Source of the DNA: Cryptomeria japonica | Taxonomy: Eukaryota; Streptophyta; Pinopsida; Cupressales; Cupressaceae | Assembly (NCBI RefSeq): GCF_030272615.1 | Contig: NC_081412.1 | Coordinates: forward strand, 549,474,488 to 549,538,487 | Length of the DNA stretch: 64,000 nucleotides | Direction of reading: 5' to 3' | In this document: positions 42,262 to 54,054 of the stretch, one piece after another | Layout: every line of letters starts with the position of its first letter | How positions within the stretch are numbered: position 1 is the first letter of the stretch | Made by a program: the position numbers and the translations under genes | The notes under the pieces: model-generated | What the model saw: the letters and a program-made list of their open reading frames with translations, nothing else | The model's database searches: none | Told to the model about the DNA's origin: nothing

Positions 42262-43998
42262 TTTCATGGATTGTGGAAAAATCATGTCAACTAATTCTAG
42301 GTATATTCAGGATCCATCAGTTGAGCCTTGTTTAAGCATATATTAAGAAGGCATCAATTATTTAGAACTTGTGATGCACTAGTAATGTTGAATTTTGACT
42401 TCTCTAATACCATATTGAAGTTTGCAACACAAGATTGCAAGATCAAACAACAAATTAGAATACCTTCCACAAACGAGAGTAACAATAAAAGTATGTCATA
42501 TTTCTCAAAAGAAAAGATAATTACAATGCATAATGATGTGCTTATATAGAGAGCACAAGGATGCCCTAAACTAAATTTAGGAGAGCTAAAGTGCAAGCAT
42601 GTGGAGCTAGAAAAATCTCAACTCTAGCTAAAATAAATGCACAAATAAGAGAATTAAGCAACTAGAAGCACAACTAAATGAAATTAAGAAAAAAATCATA
42701 ACTAGTTGTTAAAATGCTCTAACACCCCCTCCCCCCCTTTTGTACCTTCCCCCCTCCCCCTCATGCTTAACTAAAACTTAGGATGAAGTAGAAAACCTCT
42801 AAATGTGTGATGGGTCCTAACAACTAAAGGCCTGATGAGGTACCCATGTACAACCAATGCAATGCAATCTCTCACAAATGAAGAAAAAGAGAAAAACCCA
42901 GTGGGAGAAAACTTCTCTCCAAAAGAGAAAAAGAAATGAAGGGCTAAGAAGCCTCCAAGAAAATGTCCCAAAACAATAGGACCCTGAAGAACATCCTTAA
43001 AGCATAAATAAGTTATAGACAATTGTTAAACAAAGAGACTGTTATAGTGCTGAATGAAGAACCTCATCTAAAACCAAGATAATGATCAAGATCAAGAAGA
43101 TAACAATTTGTATAAGTGCCCCCAATGACACTACTTGAACAATCAAATGGAAAACAAAGGTAAAACATCCCTCAGTCGAATATATAGATGACACATAAAT
43201 TTGTATGAGGAACCCCAATGACACTACTCAACCATGGAAGAGTAAACTACTAGTTGAAAATATAGGTATAAATAGTCTGAAGAACACTGATCAGCAGAGG
43301 ATAGGTTCCCTCCATAAAATTGGAGTGCAAAAGTGTCTATATGGTAAAAGATCCATCTCACTGAAATATAGCCACTAAATCTGAATAGTATATAAGAACA
43401 AATATGATATACATAGCTCACTCCAAAGTGAATCTAAGGAAGCATTAGCACCAATAGTAGAAACACCCCCATAATGCTAACAAGGGAGAGAGATGGTAGG
43501 TCCACTATAATCGTGTGTCACCAAGTAGTGCATGAAGGAGAACAAACATCTGAACATGAACAAGAAATTATTTGCAACTGATAAAAGGGTATACAACCAA
43601 TACACACACACACACACATTAGACAAGAATCTCTAGGATTCAATATCGTCGTGGAGGGATATTAACCAGAAAAAGGTGTGATGGAAAAATAAAAGAAACT
43701 ACACAACCCCCATGGAAATTTATAATATAGTGCATGTACAAAATAAGACACAACAAAATGTGCAAAATTCCCAAAAACCATACAAAAAAGTGGCACTTTA
43801 TCTGAGTGTGTCTAAAAAAAAATAAGTGCATCAAAATGATTCTCAAAATGCCCAAATAGGGCAAAGTGCTAGAAATACCTATAGAATAGCTCAAGAGGAG
43901 CCATCTAGTGCAAATAGAAGCCAAATGACCAAGTAATCAACCATAAAGTAAAAATAAAAAAGATTGAATAAAAAATATCTAGGACAAAATCTAGAAAA
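42262..43998. other. Unassigned repeat-like sequence with C-rich tract
   Basis: 42723-42763 is almost pure C/T (ccccctcccccccttttg...). On the minus strand that is a long polypurine tract followed by TGTTAGAGC, as at the 3' LTR border of a copia element. No coding remains recognised to its right. A short (ac)n run lies at 43602-43618. Confidence 0.35.
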
Positions 43999-44343
43999 TA
44001 ATAGAATATATGGTAAGAAATGAGAAGCTAAAATAAATAAATAAAACAATATGGTGCTCTATATTTTTTAACACTCAATACATGCCTAATATATAGCCAC
44101 TTACATAGCCAAACGACCTCCTATTTAATAGGGAGGTGTTATAACAAATATCCCAGAATATCATTCACGGGTATAACACATTAACCACTAACCATTTGGT
44201 TTCAACAATATATACAACTAACCATCTAAACCTATATTAGTGATTTGTTTATTAACAACATCACTATTACAATAGTAATTACCTTTCCACATTTACATAA
44301 TTATACTAACACCTCAAATACAATGTAAACATGAATTTTCCTA
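43999..44343 (-). repeat. 3' LTR of element E
   Basis: 345 bp, nearly identical to 46879-47104 over the shared 225 bp. The remaining outer 120 bp has no partner because the other LTR is truncated. Confidence 0.75.
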
Positions 44344-44878
44344 ACTTTCCCCCCCTTTATGTTTACATGGTAGAAGAACATTCACACACTCTTTTGCAAT
44401 ATTCTCACCCTTGTGGCATGTCTAACTATGTGACTCATGACCTTGATCCAAAATAAAGGTTCTCTCCTCCCATGGTTTTAAATAGGCTTACCACAAACCT
44501 TGACACGAACATGAACCTCCACTCATCTGTTCACCTCATGTTTTTTTTGGATCCTCCCACAAACCCTTTCAAGATCCATGAACTGACTTACTCTAGTGCT
44601 TTTGTTTGCCACTGTGCTTGCACGTCGGGGAAGTTACATAGAAATCACAATATATATCACAAATGGGAATATGGAACATTGGTTATAGTCCCCCCCACAA
44701 TGTGAAATTCCACTTATTCACACAACCAAGAACACTAAAAAATAAAACATATCATGTTGCATACTAGACAATAAAGTGCCACCAAAGCCGATAAGCGGCC
44801 CCATCGTTGATGACTGATGAGAGGATGCTGATTGTCCTCCATCCTCCATTGCCTCCAGCCTCCAATTTTTGAAGTTAT

Positions 44879-45688
44879 CTAAAGCACACATTCTTCATCA
44901 CTAGGACAAGATATCTCTTCATCCTTCGCATGGTTTTCCCAGTCTGTTTCTTCAGCTAAGGAAGCATGATGATCCAGTTTATCATCTAATAGATCTTGTG
45001 CCCTCTTCTTGCAATTCAAGATTGCATGTCCCATTTCACTACAATAGAAACATTTAATTTTTCCTTTTGAAGGAATAGTCTGAGATTTGCACTTTCCTTT
45101 TCTTGCTTTATTTCGTACAAATAAGACCTTTTCATATTTCGAGTCTTCATTATGATCAAGTAGAGTAGATATTACTCCTTCAAGACTAATAGTCACCTTG
45201 CTTAATGTAAACACCATTCCAAACATATGTTTAGGAAAACTATTCAAAAGTATTGCTTTAGCATTATCATCTTTTACTTTCTCATTAATCCCAGCTAGCT
45301 GATTTAGAAGAGAGTGAAACTTATTGATATGATCTGCCATTTTTGTACCTTTCTCCATCTTCAATCCATACAATCTCTACTTCAATGTTGTCTTGGCACT
45401 TTCTGCTTCAGATCCAAAAAGCTTGTTTAACGACTCCCAAATCTCTTTTGCCGACTTCGCAAAATCCACATGGTGTAAATATGCTTTTGATAAGCCAAGA
45501 CCAATAGTTCCCAAAGCTTTCTGATTTTTTACATTCCACTTAGCAAGTTCACCTGCATCACTTGGTGTTACTGAGTTCGGTTTGATGACATCCCACAGAT
45601 CTTTTTCAATCAAATGTAACTGCATCCGTATCTGCCAAGTATGAAAGTCTCTTCCTTCAAATTTATCAATGAAAGTTAAATTTTCCAT
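44879..45688 (-). pseudogene. Copia gag of element E, one in-frame stop
   Basis: ATG at 45688 (MENLTFIDKFEGRDFHTW), a UBN2-type gag: WDVIKPNSVTPSD, then AKEIWESLNKLFGSE. It continues through a single TAG at 45374-45376 (a Gln codon is likely in the ancestor) into RLYGLKMEKGTKMADHINKF. A zinc knuckle CFYCSEMGHAILNC is intact, and an acidic tail ends CPSDEECVL. 269 codons plus the stop. RNA packaging is its family role. The rest of a copia polyprotein is absent. Confidence 0.9.
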
Positions 45689-46866
45689 GATTTAATCAAA
45701 GGTGTCATACTCAACTGATAATGCACCTTGACTATAACAATTTGACACAAGGACAATTGAATTTCCAACAATCATCCCACTTAAAAAACTATTAAAACTT
45801 TATTTTGAAATAATATAACTAAACAATAGGTAAAGACCTACCAAACTTCTCCTCCCCAACAATATAAATGGATCTTCATAAATATTAAGCCCCTCATTAA
45901 TAATAAAACTGCACAACATCAAAATAAAGTCTACACAAAAACCCTGCCAAGGATAGAAAAAAGCTCACAGACCATATGTAAAGGAGAAGTAATCACCAAG
46001 AACCCAACTTGAGCCGAGACCAAGCAAGGAATGATGCATTGTCACTTAAATGTTTGGACGTGAAATACACTTAGACCATGGAGATTATGAAATTGGCTTC
46101 CAAGGATATCATAAGCATGTGCTCAACACACAGATTTGCCTCTCACTGGCCTTTGACATCGGGCTTCTTCTCTCCGGCAACAAACTTAAAAGATTTTCTT
46201 CTTATTTCAACTTATCTGGCATCAACGACTTCTCACAGTCTAGAACAACAAATGATTGCTTGAAAATGATGTGGTCTGCCTCCTCACAGTAAAAAAGTGT
46301 GGCTTGATCTCCATGCAGCAATGCTTCCAATAATGTTGGCGCACCTCTTTCACAGATCGGTCAACTCAAGCAACAAAACTTTATATTGCACACAAAGTTA
46401 TATAGCTCCAAACTCAGTCAAATCATATCAAACATAAAATAGTGCGTGTGTTAAAATAATATTGTTGCCAAAAGACAATACCACGCACAAAGCCCACCAA
46501 CAATGAAAATTGGAGGAGCCACAAACCCGAAATCAAATGTGATCAATGTGCCAGTAATCAAATCGATGCCAAAAATATATTATCCTTAAAATTGTGCCTT
46601 CAGGAATGAATTTGGGGGTAGCGCAGAGCCAATAATAATATCAGAGTTTATTATTCTATGCCACAAATACGTTACCTACGCTACATTCATGCATTTTCCC
46701 TGTTCAAAATGGAACGCTGACTCCAAATATTGCTTTCCCTCATATGTATAACTTAGACTTGACAATAGAGGATAAGAGATATATCAAGACTACCGGCAAC
46801 AACATATTTACTCATGATTTAAATGCCAAAGTACGCAACGATCCACACGCACATAGGAATCATGTT
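45689..46866 (-). other. Leader of element E
   Basis: About 1.2 kb between primer site and gag start. No conserved coding signal; short plus-strand ORFs here look accidental. Confidence 0.55.
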
Positions 46867-46878
46867 GCTCTGATACCA
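46867..46878 (-). other. Primer-binding site of element E
   Basis: gctctgatacca on the plus strand, i.e. TGGTATCAGAGC on the minus strand, adjoining the LTR. Confidence 0.85.
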
Positions 46879-47104
46879 TAATAGAATATATTGTAAGAAA
46901 TGAGAAGCTAAAATAAATAAATCAAACAAACAATACGGTGCTCTATATTTTTGAACACTCAATACATGGCTAATATATAGCCACTTACATAGTCAAACAA
47001 CCTCCTATTTAATAGGGAGGTGTTATAACAAATATCCCAAACTACCATTCACGGGTATAACACATTAACCACTATCCATTTGTTATTTCAACAATATATA
47101 CAAC
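46879..47104 (-). repeat. 5' LTR of element E, truncated by element C
   Basis: Matches 43999-44224 and stops where the LTR of element C begins (tataaagtggaaaattgg). Confidence 0.75.
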
Positions 47105-48328
47105 TATAAAGTGGAAAATTGGACCCTAGTGGTTCTCCACCTATGAGAGAGAAGGAAACCTCTAGGATGATTTTCACTTGATGCAAAAATGCACTTTACA
47201 TTCAAAAGAAAGATTGAATCCACTAGATCCAAATCCAAGGGAAATGAGGATGTGAATGCTAAGTGGATTGCAAGTTGTTGGAATGATTTTTCCCTCTTTT
47301 GTAAATAGATATGTTGAGTTGTTAACTATGCAAAAAAAAAAGATAAAATGGATGAAATAAGGAGCTAAAGATTTAGGATCACGCTGTAACTTTGGATATG
47401 AGATATTTAGACTGATACAAATTTGCCCTGCAAATTTGGAGAAAAGTTAGCGGGACCGTGTGTAAGCCATGCACAGTCCTCCAAAAAATCCACAAGTCGA
47501 AAAGGGTTTTTCCTCCTCTGCCAATGAAGCCTAAATCTGCAATTACATCGGTGCACCTGCAACTTGCACACAGAAAAGAAGGGAAGAAGGGTTGTGGATA
47601 GGGGTTTGCCTTAGTCAAAACCAATTTGAGGAATCAACCTTGAAATAAAGTAATTACAAATACTTAAATGTGAATAATGGAAATGTATACCTTGTAGATC
47701 TGCAATTTGTTCATGATGGTTTTTTTGCTTCTTGAATGTAGTCACAAGTGTTGCATGAAATGACATGTAACATGACAAAAACCTAACACACACACACATG
47801 CTTGCGAATGAATGTTGTAATGTTGCTCCAATGGATGAGTGAAGAAGACACATGAAGAAGAAGACTTGATGAATGCTTGATGACAATAATCAAGGCCTCC
47901 TCATGAATTTCTCTTATTCTTGCTCCCTTTTTCTTTTCTTTTCTCCTTCTTGGCCAAATGAGGGAATTAAGTTTCCTTTTATAGCTACCTAGGAGGGTTA
48001 ATTTTTATCTCACCAAAGGCCGACACGAGAAATTAAATCCTGAAAAGAAAATTAGGTCCAAGGGTCAGATGGACCCATTTTGGGGCCAAGCAAAGAGGGA
48101 GGACAGAGGCACCATGCCCCTGTCCAAGGGGGACAGGGGTGCCACACCCTTGTCCTGCCCTATTTTGGGGCTTGGACAGGGTCATGAGGTGACACAAGGG
48201 TTGAAATAGGAGGAGATTTGGAAGAATAATGCAGAGAGGGGTCCCAATTGAGTAGGGAGATGCAGTCTCTAGGGCGAGGACCTAAAATGTGGTCAAAATT
48301 GCAAGGGTCACAATTTTATGACTCTACA
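47105..48328 (-). repeat. 3' LTR of element C
   Basis: 1224 bp. Matches 61949-62477 base for base with scattered changes over its left half. Contains GC-rich hairpins at 47452-47482 and 48101-48155. Confidence 0.85.
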
Positions 48329-48975
48329 TTTATCCCCCACTTTAGAAGGAGTATGGCTTATGCCAATACTGTTGGTAAAGTAGAAGAAAAAGAGAGATGA
48401 AGATGGGAGATGTAGAGCAATACCACCAGGAGTATAAGACATCAGTAATCCTAAGGAACAAAAGCCCCCAATCTTAGGATCTTAACTCACTCAAACACAT
48501 GCAAGAGAACACAAAACAAAACAAGACAAAGCACAAAAGACACATGACAAAAACCAAAACACAAGACCACAAATCAACTAGTCGAAGAGACCTCAATACT
48601 CAAATATCTCAACAACTAATTGAAACACAAAGACAAATGCCATCACATAAACACCAATAACTACATAAAAAAGAAAAGACAACATCATCCATGAACCATC
48701 AATAGTAAAAATATGAGTTCATGAGCGGAAGAAGAGAGAGACCATGAATACACACTTTGGTGATCCATGAGAAGAAAGGCAAACAAAAGGAACCATGGAC
48801 ATCTCCCCCCTAGAACTTGTCTTGGTGATCCATGTAAGGGAGGAGAGTGAAAACATGGTTAGTTCCACTCAACCTCATGTGTGTGTGTGCAAGTGAGGTT
48901 TGAAGCATCTCATATGAGTCTATGCCCGAGTATGCTACAACCTTTATAAGATGTATAGTACAAATGTCAAGAAAG
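48329..48975 (-). other. Purine tract and 3' non-coding region of element C
   Basis: Starts with the purine tract on the minus strand; no coding signal. Confidence 0.55.
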
Positions 48976-49305
48976 GTGTGACATCTCGCTCTAAGAGACT
49001 ATGCTCTGGTTCTGAGAATAATCACCCTAAATAAGAGAAAAGTGGCGACATCTCGCTCTAAGAGGCTACCCTTTGGTTCTAAGAATATCCCACTATACAA
49101 GAGAAAAGTGGCGATATCTCACTCTAAGAGGCTGCCCTCTGGTTCTAAGAATGACCCATTATATAAGAGAAAAGTGGTGACATCTCTCTCTAAGAGGCTT
49201 CCCTCTGGTTCTGAGAATGACCCACTGTATAAGAGAAAATTGGCGACATCTCTCTCTAAGAGGCTGCCCTTTGGTTCCGAGAATAACCCACTGTATAAGA
49301 GATAC
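48976..49305. repeat. 66-bp tandem repeat, five units
   Basis: Units start gtg(g)cgacatctc at 48976, 49042, 49108, 49174 and 49240. Because 66 is divisible by three, both strands read open through it (plus strand: SLSKRLPSGSENDPLYKR). The coding appearance is probably a by-product of the repeat. Confidence 0.9.
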
Positions 49306-50731
49306 AATGCGCGAGAGAAATATAATACAAAAGGAGCAGTGTGGTTGCCCCCCCTTAAGATGTCAACATAGTTTAATGTTGATATATTAAGGAAAGTAGA
49401 AAAAATCTATACCTACCTTTGACACCAAGAAGATATCCATCATGCAAAAATGTCATAAATCCAAGCAAGAGAGGGAATACTCTTCAAGAAAGGATAAGAT
49501 AGTTGAAAAGAGATATCTTGGTATAAGTGTAAAGGAGATCCTTGGAGGAGAACAAATATTTTCTCAAAAGACATCTACCTCCAAGAGAAGTTGTCTTAGA
49601 CAAATATAACATCTTCTAAAATGAAGCACAAACGAGAACAAGAATTCAATCCTTCCTCCTATTTCTTGATGAAAGATGACTCATTTTTATCCCAATGGGG
49701 ATGGGTGAATTTATTATAGATGTATATTACCAAGTGTGAAAGAGGTTATAGTCAAGGACTTACACCTCTTGTATAAGACAAAACCCTTGAGCAAACAACA
49801 ATAACTTCACACAAGGAATGACATCAAGTAATAAAACTCACACCATCCGCAAAATTAGAAAGAGTGAATCCTTAGAGAAAGATTGAGAGAGATATCATTG
49901 CCCCCCAAGTGTAAGGACAATGAGAAGAGCTTACACAATCATCTAGAGAGCACAATGTACTTACATGAACACATGCAAGAAAAGACATTAGTATATGTAA
50001 AATACACATCTCAAGAAGTGGTAATATTCTAAGAGAAGAGAGAAAGAGATTCACATATTCGCCAAGGGGGATTAGTCACAAGAACATACCATTGTAATAA
50101 ATGATAATCACATATGAAAAATGTAGCCCCTAAAGGAAATAATGATAAATGAGATAGAAAGAAAGAGAAAGGAGTGAAATCCTTGCCCTCCAAGTGAGAA
50201 GAACAAGGAGAAGCATTACACATCTTCTAATGGTGATTATTTTCAAGCGATATGCCACAAATCCTCTCAAGGAAGGGACGTGTACTTCATGAGAGATCAT
50301 TCCATGCTAGGGGGCATATCATACTCATGAATAACCGAAACCATAGAAGAGGTAAGTTTTCAAAGAGAATGAAGGCAAGAGAAGAAGTGGATTACTCATT
50401 AAAGATGCTCCTCTCTAAGCAAAGAGGAAAACCAAAGAACAAGTATATGCTCACATAAGAATAACTCTATGCAAGAAAGGAGATCTAATAATGAATAATG
50501 CACAAAGATAGAGATAAATCCGTAGAAAGAAGAAGAAAAGTGAACTTCATGTTGATACCCCAAGGTATTTAAAATTGAAATAACACCACCACAAATGATA
50601 AAGAGCCCCCAATTATGTTGGCTACTTATGTCATAGGGTGAAGAGCAACATGAAGAGAAAACAAGTGCTAAGGCACTATGTTTTTGCCAATAAGTACAAC
50701 TAGATCTATTGTAAGACAAATTATGGCAAGA
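49306..50731 (-). other. Non-coding internal part of element C
   Basis: Purine-rich on the plus strand (aagagaaaga...), with small chance ORFs only. The place where pol would be expected, and no pol motif is seen. Confidence 0.5.
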
Positions 50732-51356
50732 TCAATATTGCTTTTGAACAAATTTCTTAAATGCATGAAATTTTCCAACAGAATGTGAATACGAATCATG
50801 AAAAATGCAATATTCATCACCTATCACTTGCTCAAGATTGTTGTTGTTCTTTTTAGGAGGAAAGGAAATGTTCTTATCATATTTCAATCTCCAATAGATT
50901 CTTGTAGCTAGTCTTTTGGGATGATAAATATGTTTTAATTCATCTTCTTGACATGGAGGAGACAAATTGTTAGAAGAAGAAGGATCATTATCCATGATTC
51001 TAATTGTTCCATTATATATGTGTTCTTGAATAGATTTCTGAAAATCAGGACAATCATTGGCATTGTGATCATGGGTTTGATGAAATGAGCAAAAGGGATG
51101 TTTTGAAGAAGAAGCATTCTTGCAGGCTCTTATTATTAGTTGTCTTTGGAGATGATTTTGAAATTTTTGGAGCCTAAGGAGCTCATCCATAGGGAGAGGA
51201 GTCTCATTTCCTAGGACTTTTGTAGTAGCTTGTGTGCGAGGGTTTATAGGGACACAAATTCCTTGTTCAAACTTCCCAAGTCCTTGTCCTCTAAAACCTT
51301 TTTTTGTTATTATATGAAAGCCACGACTATAAGAATGTTGTAAATGACTAGGTGGT
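50732..51356 (-). pseudogene. Element C gag, 3' part with Cys/His motif and G-patch-like segment
   Basis: Minus-strand open frame. GFHIITKKGFRGQGLGKFEQ resembles the Gly-rich G-patch-like segment known next to the protease of some plant gypsy elements. It is followed by CSFHQTHDHNANDCPDF and a second Cys/His-like CIFHDSYSHSVGKFHAF. It ends at TGA near 50732. The 5' part of the same gene lies at 60565-61113. The codons on the two sides of the solo LTR join in frame once one duplication copy is removed. Confidence 0.8.
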
Positions 51357-51361
51357 GGAAT
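51357..51361. repeat. Target-site duplication ggaat, left copy
   Basis: Matches 60560-60564; flanks the solo LTR. Confidence 0.85.
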
Positions 51362-52091
51362 TGTTGGCATTTTGAGTTTGTTGGTACTTTGCATCAATAT
51401 TGCATTAATGATATGTTGTCATTGATGTCAATTGAACCGTTAAATGGTATTCATGTTATTGTTGTTTTTGATATTGGCTAGTAACCGGTAAGAAGAGATT
51501 TGTGGAAGATGTTGTAAACCTGTATGTTAAGTTTGTGAGTTGAACTAGTGTAAAGGGTTAAACCTTTCTATGTAATGTAACCGGTAAACCGTATCAACCG
51601 TTAAACCCTAACCGACCAAGTTTGATGGTTTATTATTTGATAAGTAGCAATGATAGAGACACATGTGATCATTTGATTAAGAAGATATTCAAATTGTTTT
51701 GGTGCGTTTGTTCTTGTCTAGGGAAGGAGCAAAGTTGATTGCATCTAATGGACAACGCGTGATGAGTTACAAAGTCCAATAGAGCGATGATCATGGAGCG
51801 GTTGAAATTGTCTTGGAAAATATGAAGAGATTGTCATGATTTCTAAAGGTCAAGATTATACCGACTTGTTTGTAATCTCAATGATGAGAATTAGGTTTTT
51901 ACTGTGTTACCGACCTAATTGATTTCTATTTAAGGTTGATGAAGTTGTTTGTTAAGGTTGTTGGCAAGGTTGGTAGAAAACTTGTTGAGTGTGTAGTTGC
52001 CAAACCGGTGAATGGATCTACACTTTGAGTGAAGGCAGACTAAAGGTTATAGAAGGATCTGATCAAGCAAAAATAGTGCTCTTCACACTTA

Positions 52092-52096
52092 TCAAC
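52092..52096. repeat. Target-site duplication tcaac, left copy
   Basis: Matches 59863-59867; flanks element B. Confidence 0.95.
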
Positions 52097-52473
52097 TGTA
52101 AAGCAGAAAAATCGCGATCGAACCCTAGTTGCTCTCCCCTCTTCCAACTCCGAGGAGAGAGAAGGGAGGTTCGCTAGGATTCGATGGTTTTTCACTTAGG
52201 GGAGAGACTTTATATTCAAAAGAGGGGTTGAAACTCATAAGATCCAATCCCACACAATGTAAGATTGGATGCTAAATGAATTTCAAGGGTTAGGAAAGCA
52301 AGGCTACCCTCTTTTGTAAAGAATGTTGTTAAGGAAATTAAGCTAGGAATGCATAGAAAGTCATAAAGATTCTCTTATAAACTGAGTTCGGGTTATAGGA
52401 TGAAGCTGCGGACCTGGAATTAGCAGTAAAATGTCGATACGACGCTGTCCTGCAAATTTGAGCAAAAGTTGTC

Positions 52474-52504
52474 GGGACGATGGCGCCCGGCGCCACGGTC
52501 CTCC
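52474..52504. repeat. GC-rich hairpin in element B LTR
   Basis: gggacgatggcgcc / cggcgccacggtcc, nearly perfect dyad. Same at 59057-59087 in the other LTR and a variant at 58248-58275 in the leader. Confidence 0.85.
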
Positions 52505-53082
52505 GAAAAATCCGCGAAACGAAGGGGGATCTGTTCGTCTCTGCACAAGGATTCCAGATCTTCAATTTCAGCCGCGTACCTGCAACCTACACACAGAAAA
52601 GAGAAGACGATTGGGGGGTTAGGGATTAGGGGTTTGCCTTTAGGTCAAACCCCGGTTTTGGAATTAACCAAGAAATAAGCAAGAGCTGTAAATGTAAATG
52701 ACTGTAAAACAAGTACTAATACCTTGTTCTAAGGATGTTTGTATCCTTATGTGCGAAGGTTTAGATGTTGTATGTTGTATGTTGTAGCATGTGATCTCCT
52801 CTTCAATGGTTGAATCCTTGTCTTGAATGCAACACTTAGCCTTGAATGGAGACTTAGAAGGAATGCTTGAATGCTTGAATGCTTGAGTATAGTTTCCACG
52901 CCTTTTTCATCATCTATTTGTTATGTCCAAATGAGAGAGAAAAATGTAGTTTATATACTTGTCATTTAGGGCTGATAGACTGATTTTCCCGACCTTAGGC
53001 CGACCAGGAAAGTTAATTTCCAATTTGCAAACAAAAAGACCCGAGACCCCTTAGGAGACCGGGCCCAAAATAGGACCCAGGG

Positions 53083-53149
53083 ACCAGGGCGCTGGGCGCC
53101 CTGGTCCTGAAGGACCAGGGCGCTGGGCGCTCTGGTCCCACCTCCCGGG
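53083..53149. repeat. Duplicated GC-rich palindromic unit in 3' LTR of B
   Basis: ggaccagggcgctgggcgc followed by cctggtcc, repeated after 31 bp. A single copy stands at 59663-59691. Confidence 0.9.
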
Positions 53150-53310
53150 ACAGCAGGGTGCAAGGAGGTTCAGGCCAGGGTGCTTGAAAAATGCAGTTTT
53201 CAGTGTCGTGAGCAAGTTTCAGGGTCTCCATTCAGGTTGCGTGTTGCGTCGCCATCGTGAAGACCGAAATGCAGTCAAAATTGCAAGTGTCGCAATTTTA
53301 GGATGCTACA

Positions 53311-54054
53311 TTTAGCCCCCACTTTAGCGGGAGTATGTATGCTCATACTTCCGGTAAAGTACAAGGAAACAACATTGAAAGACTTTCACCACGTCAAGGA
53401 GGCAAGATACACCAAGCCCCCAGTGGACTAAGGATCTTACTACTTCGATTGACAAAGTAAAAGGGAAGATCGCGAGGAAGAACCATGACTGTCAGTAGTA
53501 AGGCTTCCTCACTATGAGTCATGCAAGAAAGATATCAAAAATTTTCAAGGCAAGGCTAAATTTGCCAAGAAATTTTCAAGTATCTTGAAAAGATATGAAC
53601 GGGATGTATGCCCCCCTACGTTAAAGCGATCGCACACGCCTCACCGGGGGTGATTGTTTTAACGTAGTGATACACATAAGAAATGAGAAAGGAAAGGAGC
53701 ACGTTATCGCAAGGATTTAGCCCCCAAGTGTGAGATAAACCCAAGGATAATAGACACAAAACATAAAGCACGAGGTGACTTCGCTTTCCTCGGGGTCAGT
53801 ATGCTGTATGATAATTCATGTATATATATCATATGTATGTATGCATAATTGTTCTTCATTCCCCAATCAAGGAAGGTCACCTAGAAGAAGGGAACACATG
53901 TGTCTTTTGAGTCAACATGAGAGAGATTGAGAGATCTCAATGCTTTGCATCGTCCTCAAGTAGACAACACCAAGGACAACAAATAGAAGAATGAAAATAA
54001 CATATAGAAGAAGTAACAAAAGAGAGGAGGAGAGAATCTGCTATGCTAATGTAA
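53311..54054 (-). other. Purine tract and 3' non-coding region of element B
   Basis: Purine tract AAAGTGGGGGCTAAA (minus) adjoins the LTR at 53311-53325. Several blocks are shared with 24683-25405 of copy A. A plus-strand ORF at 53991-54212 is a chance reading. Confidence 0.75.

Larger units (their letters stand above)
43999..47104 (-). mobile_element. Element E: gag-only copia element (antisense)
   Basis: Left LTR 43999-44343 and right LTR 46879-47104. The right one is cut at its outer end by element C. Primer site (minus) TGGTATCAGAGC at 46867-46878. Purine tract AAAGGGGGGGAAAG at about 44344-44357. The only coding part is gag (45688-44879) with a leader of about 1.2 kb. There is no protease, integrase or RT, so it is non-autonomous. 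Confidence 0.8.
52097..53310 (-). repeat. 3' LTR of element B
   Basis: 1214 bp, tgtaaagcag to atgctaca on the plus strand. Has two copies of the GC-rich unit at 53083-53149 where the other LTR has one, which accounts for the 31-bp length difference. Confidence 0.95.

Noticed and set aside
48976-49305. CRISPR-like array
   Set aside because: Units are contiguous 66-bp tandem repeats without unique spacers, in plant nuclear DNA.
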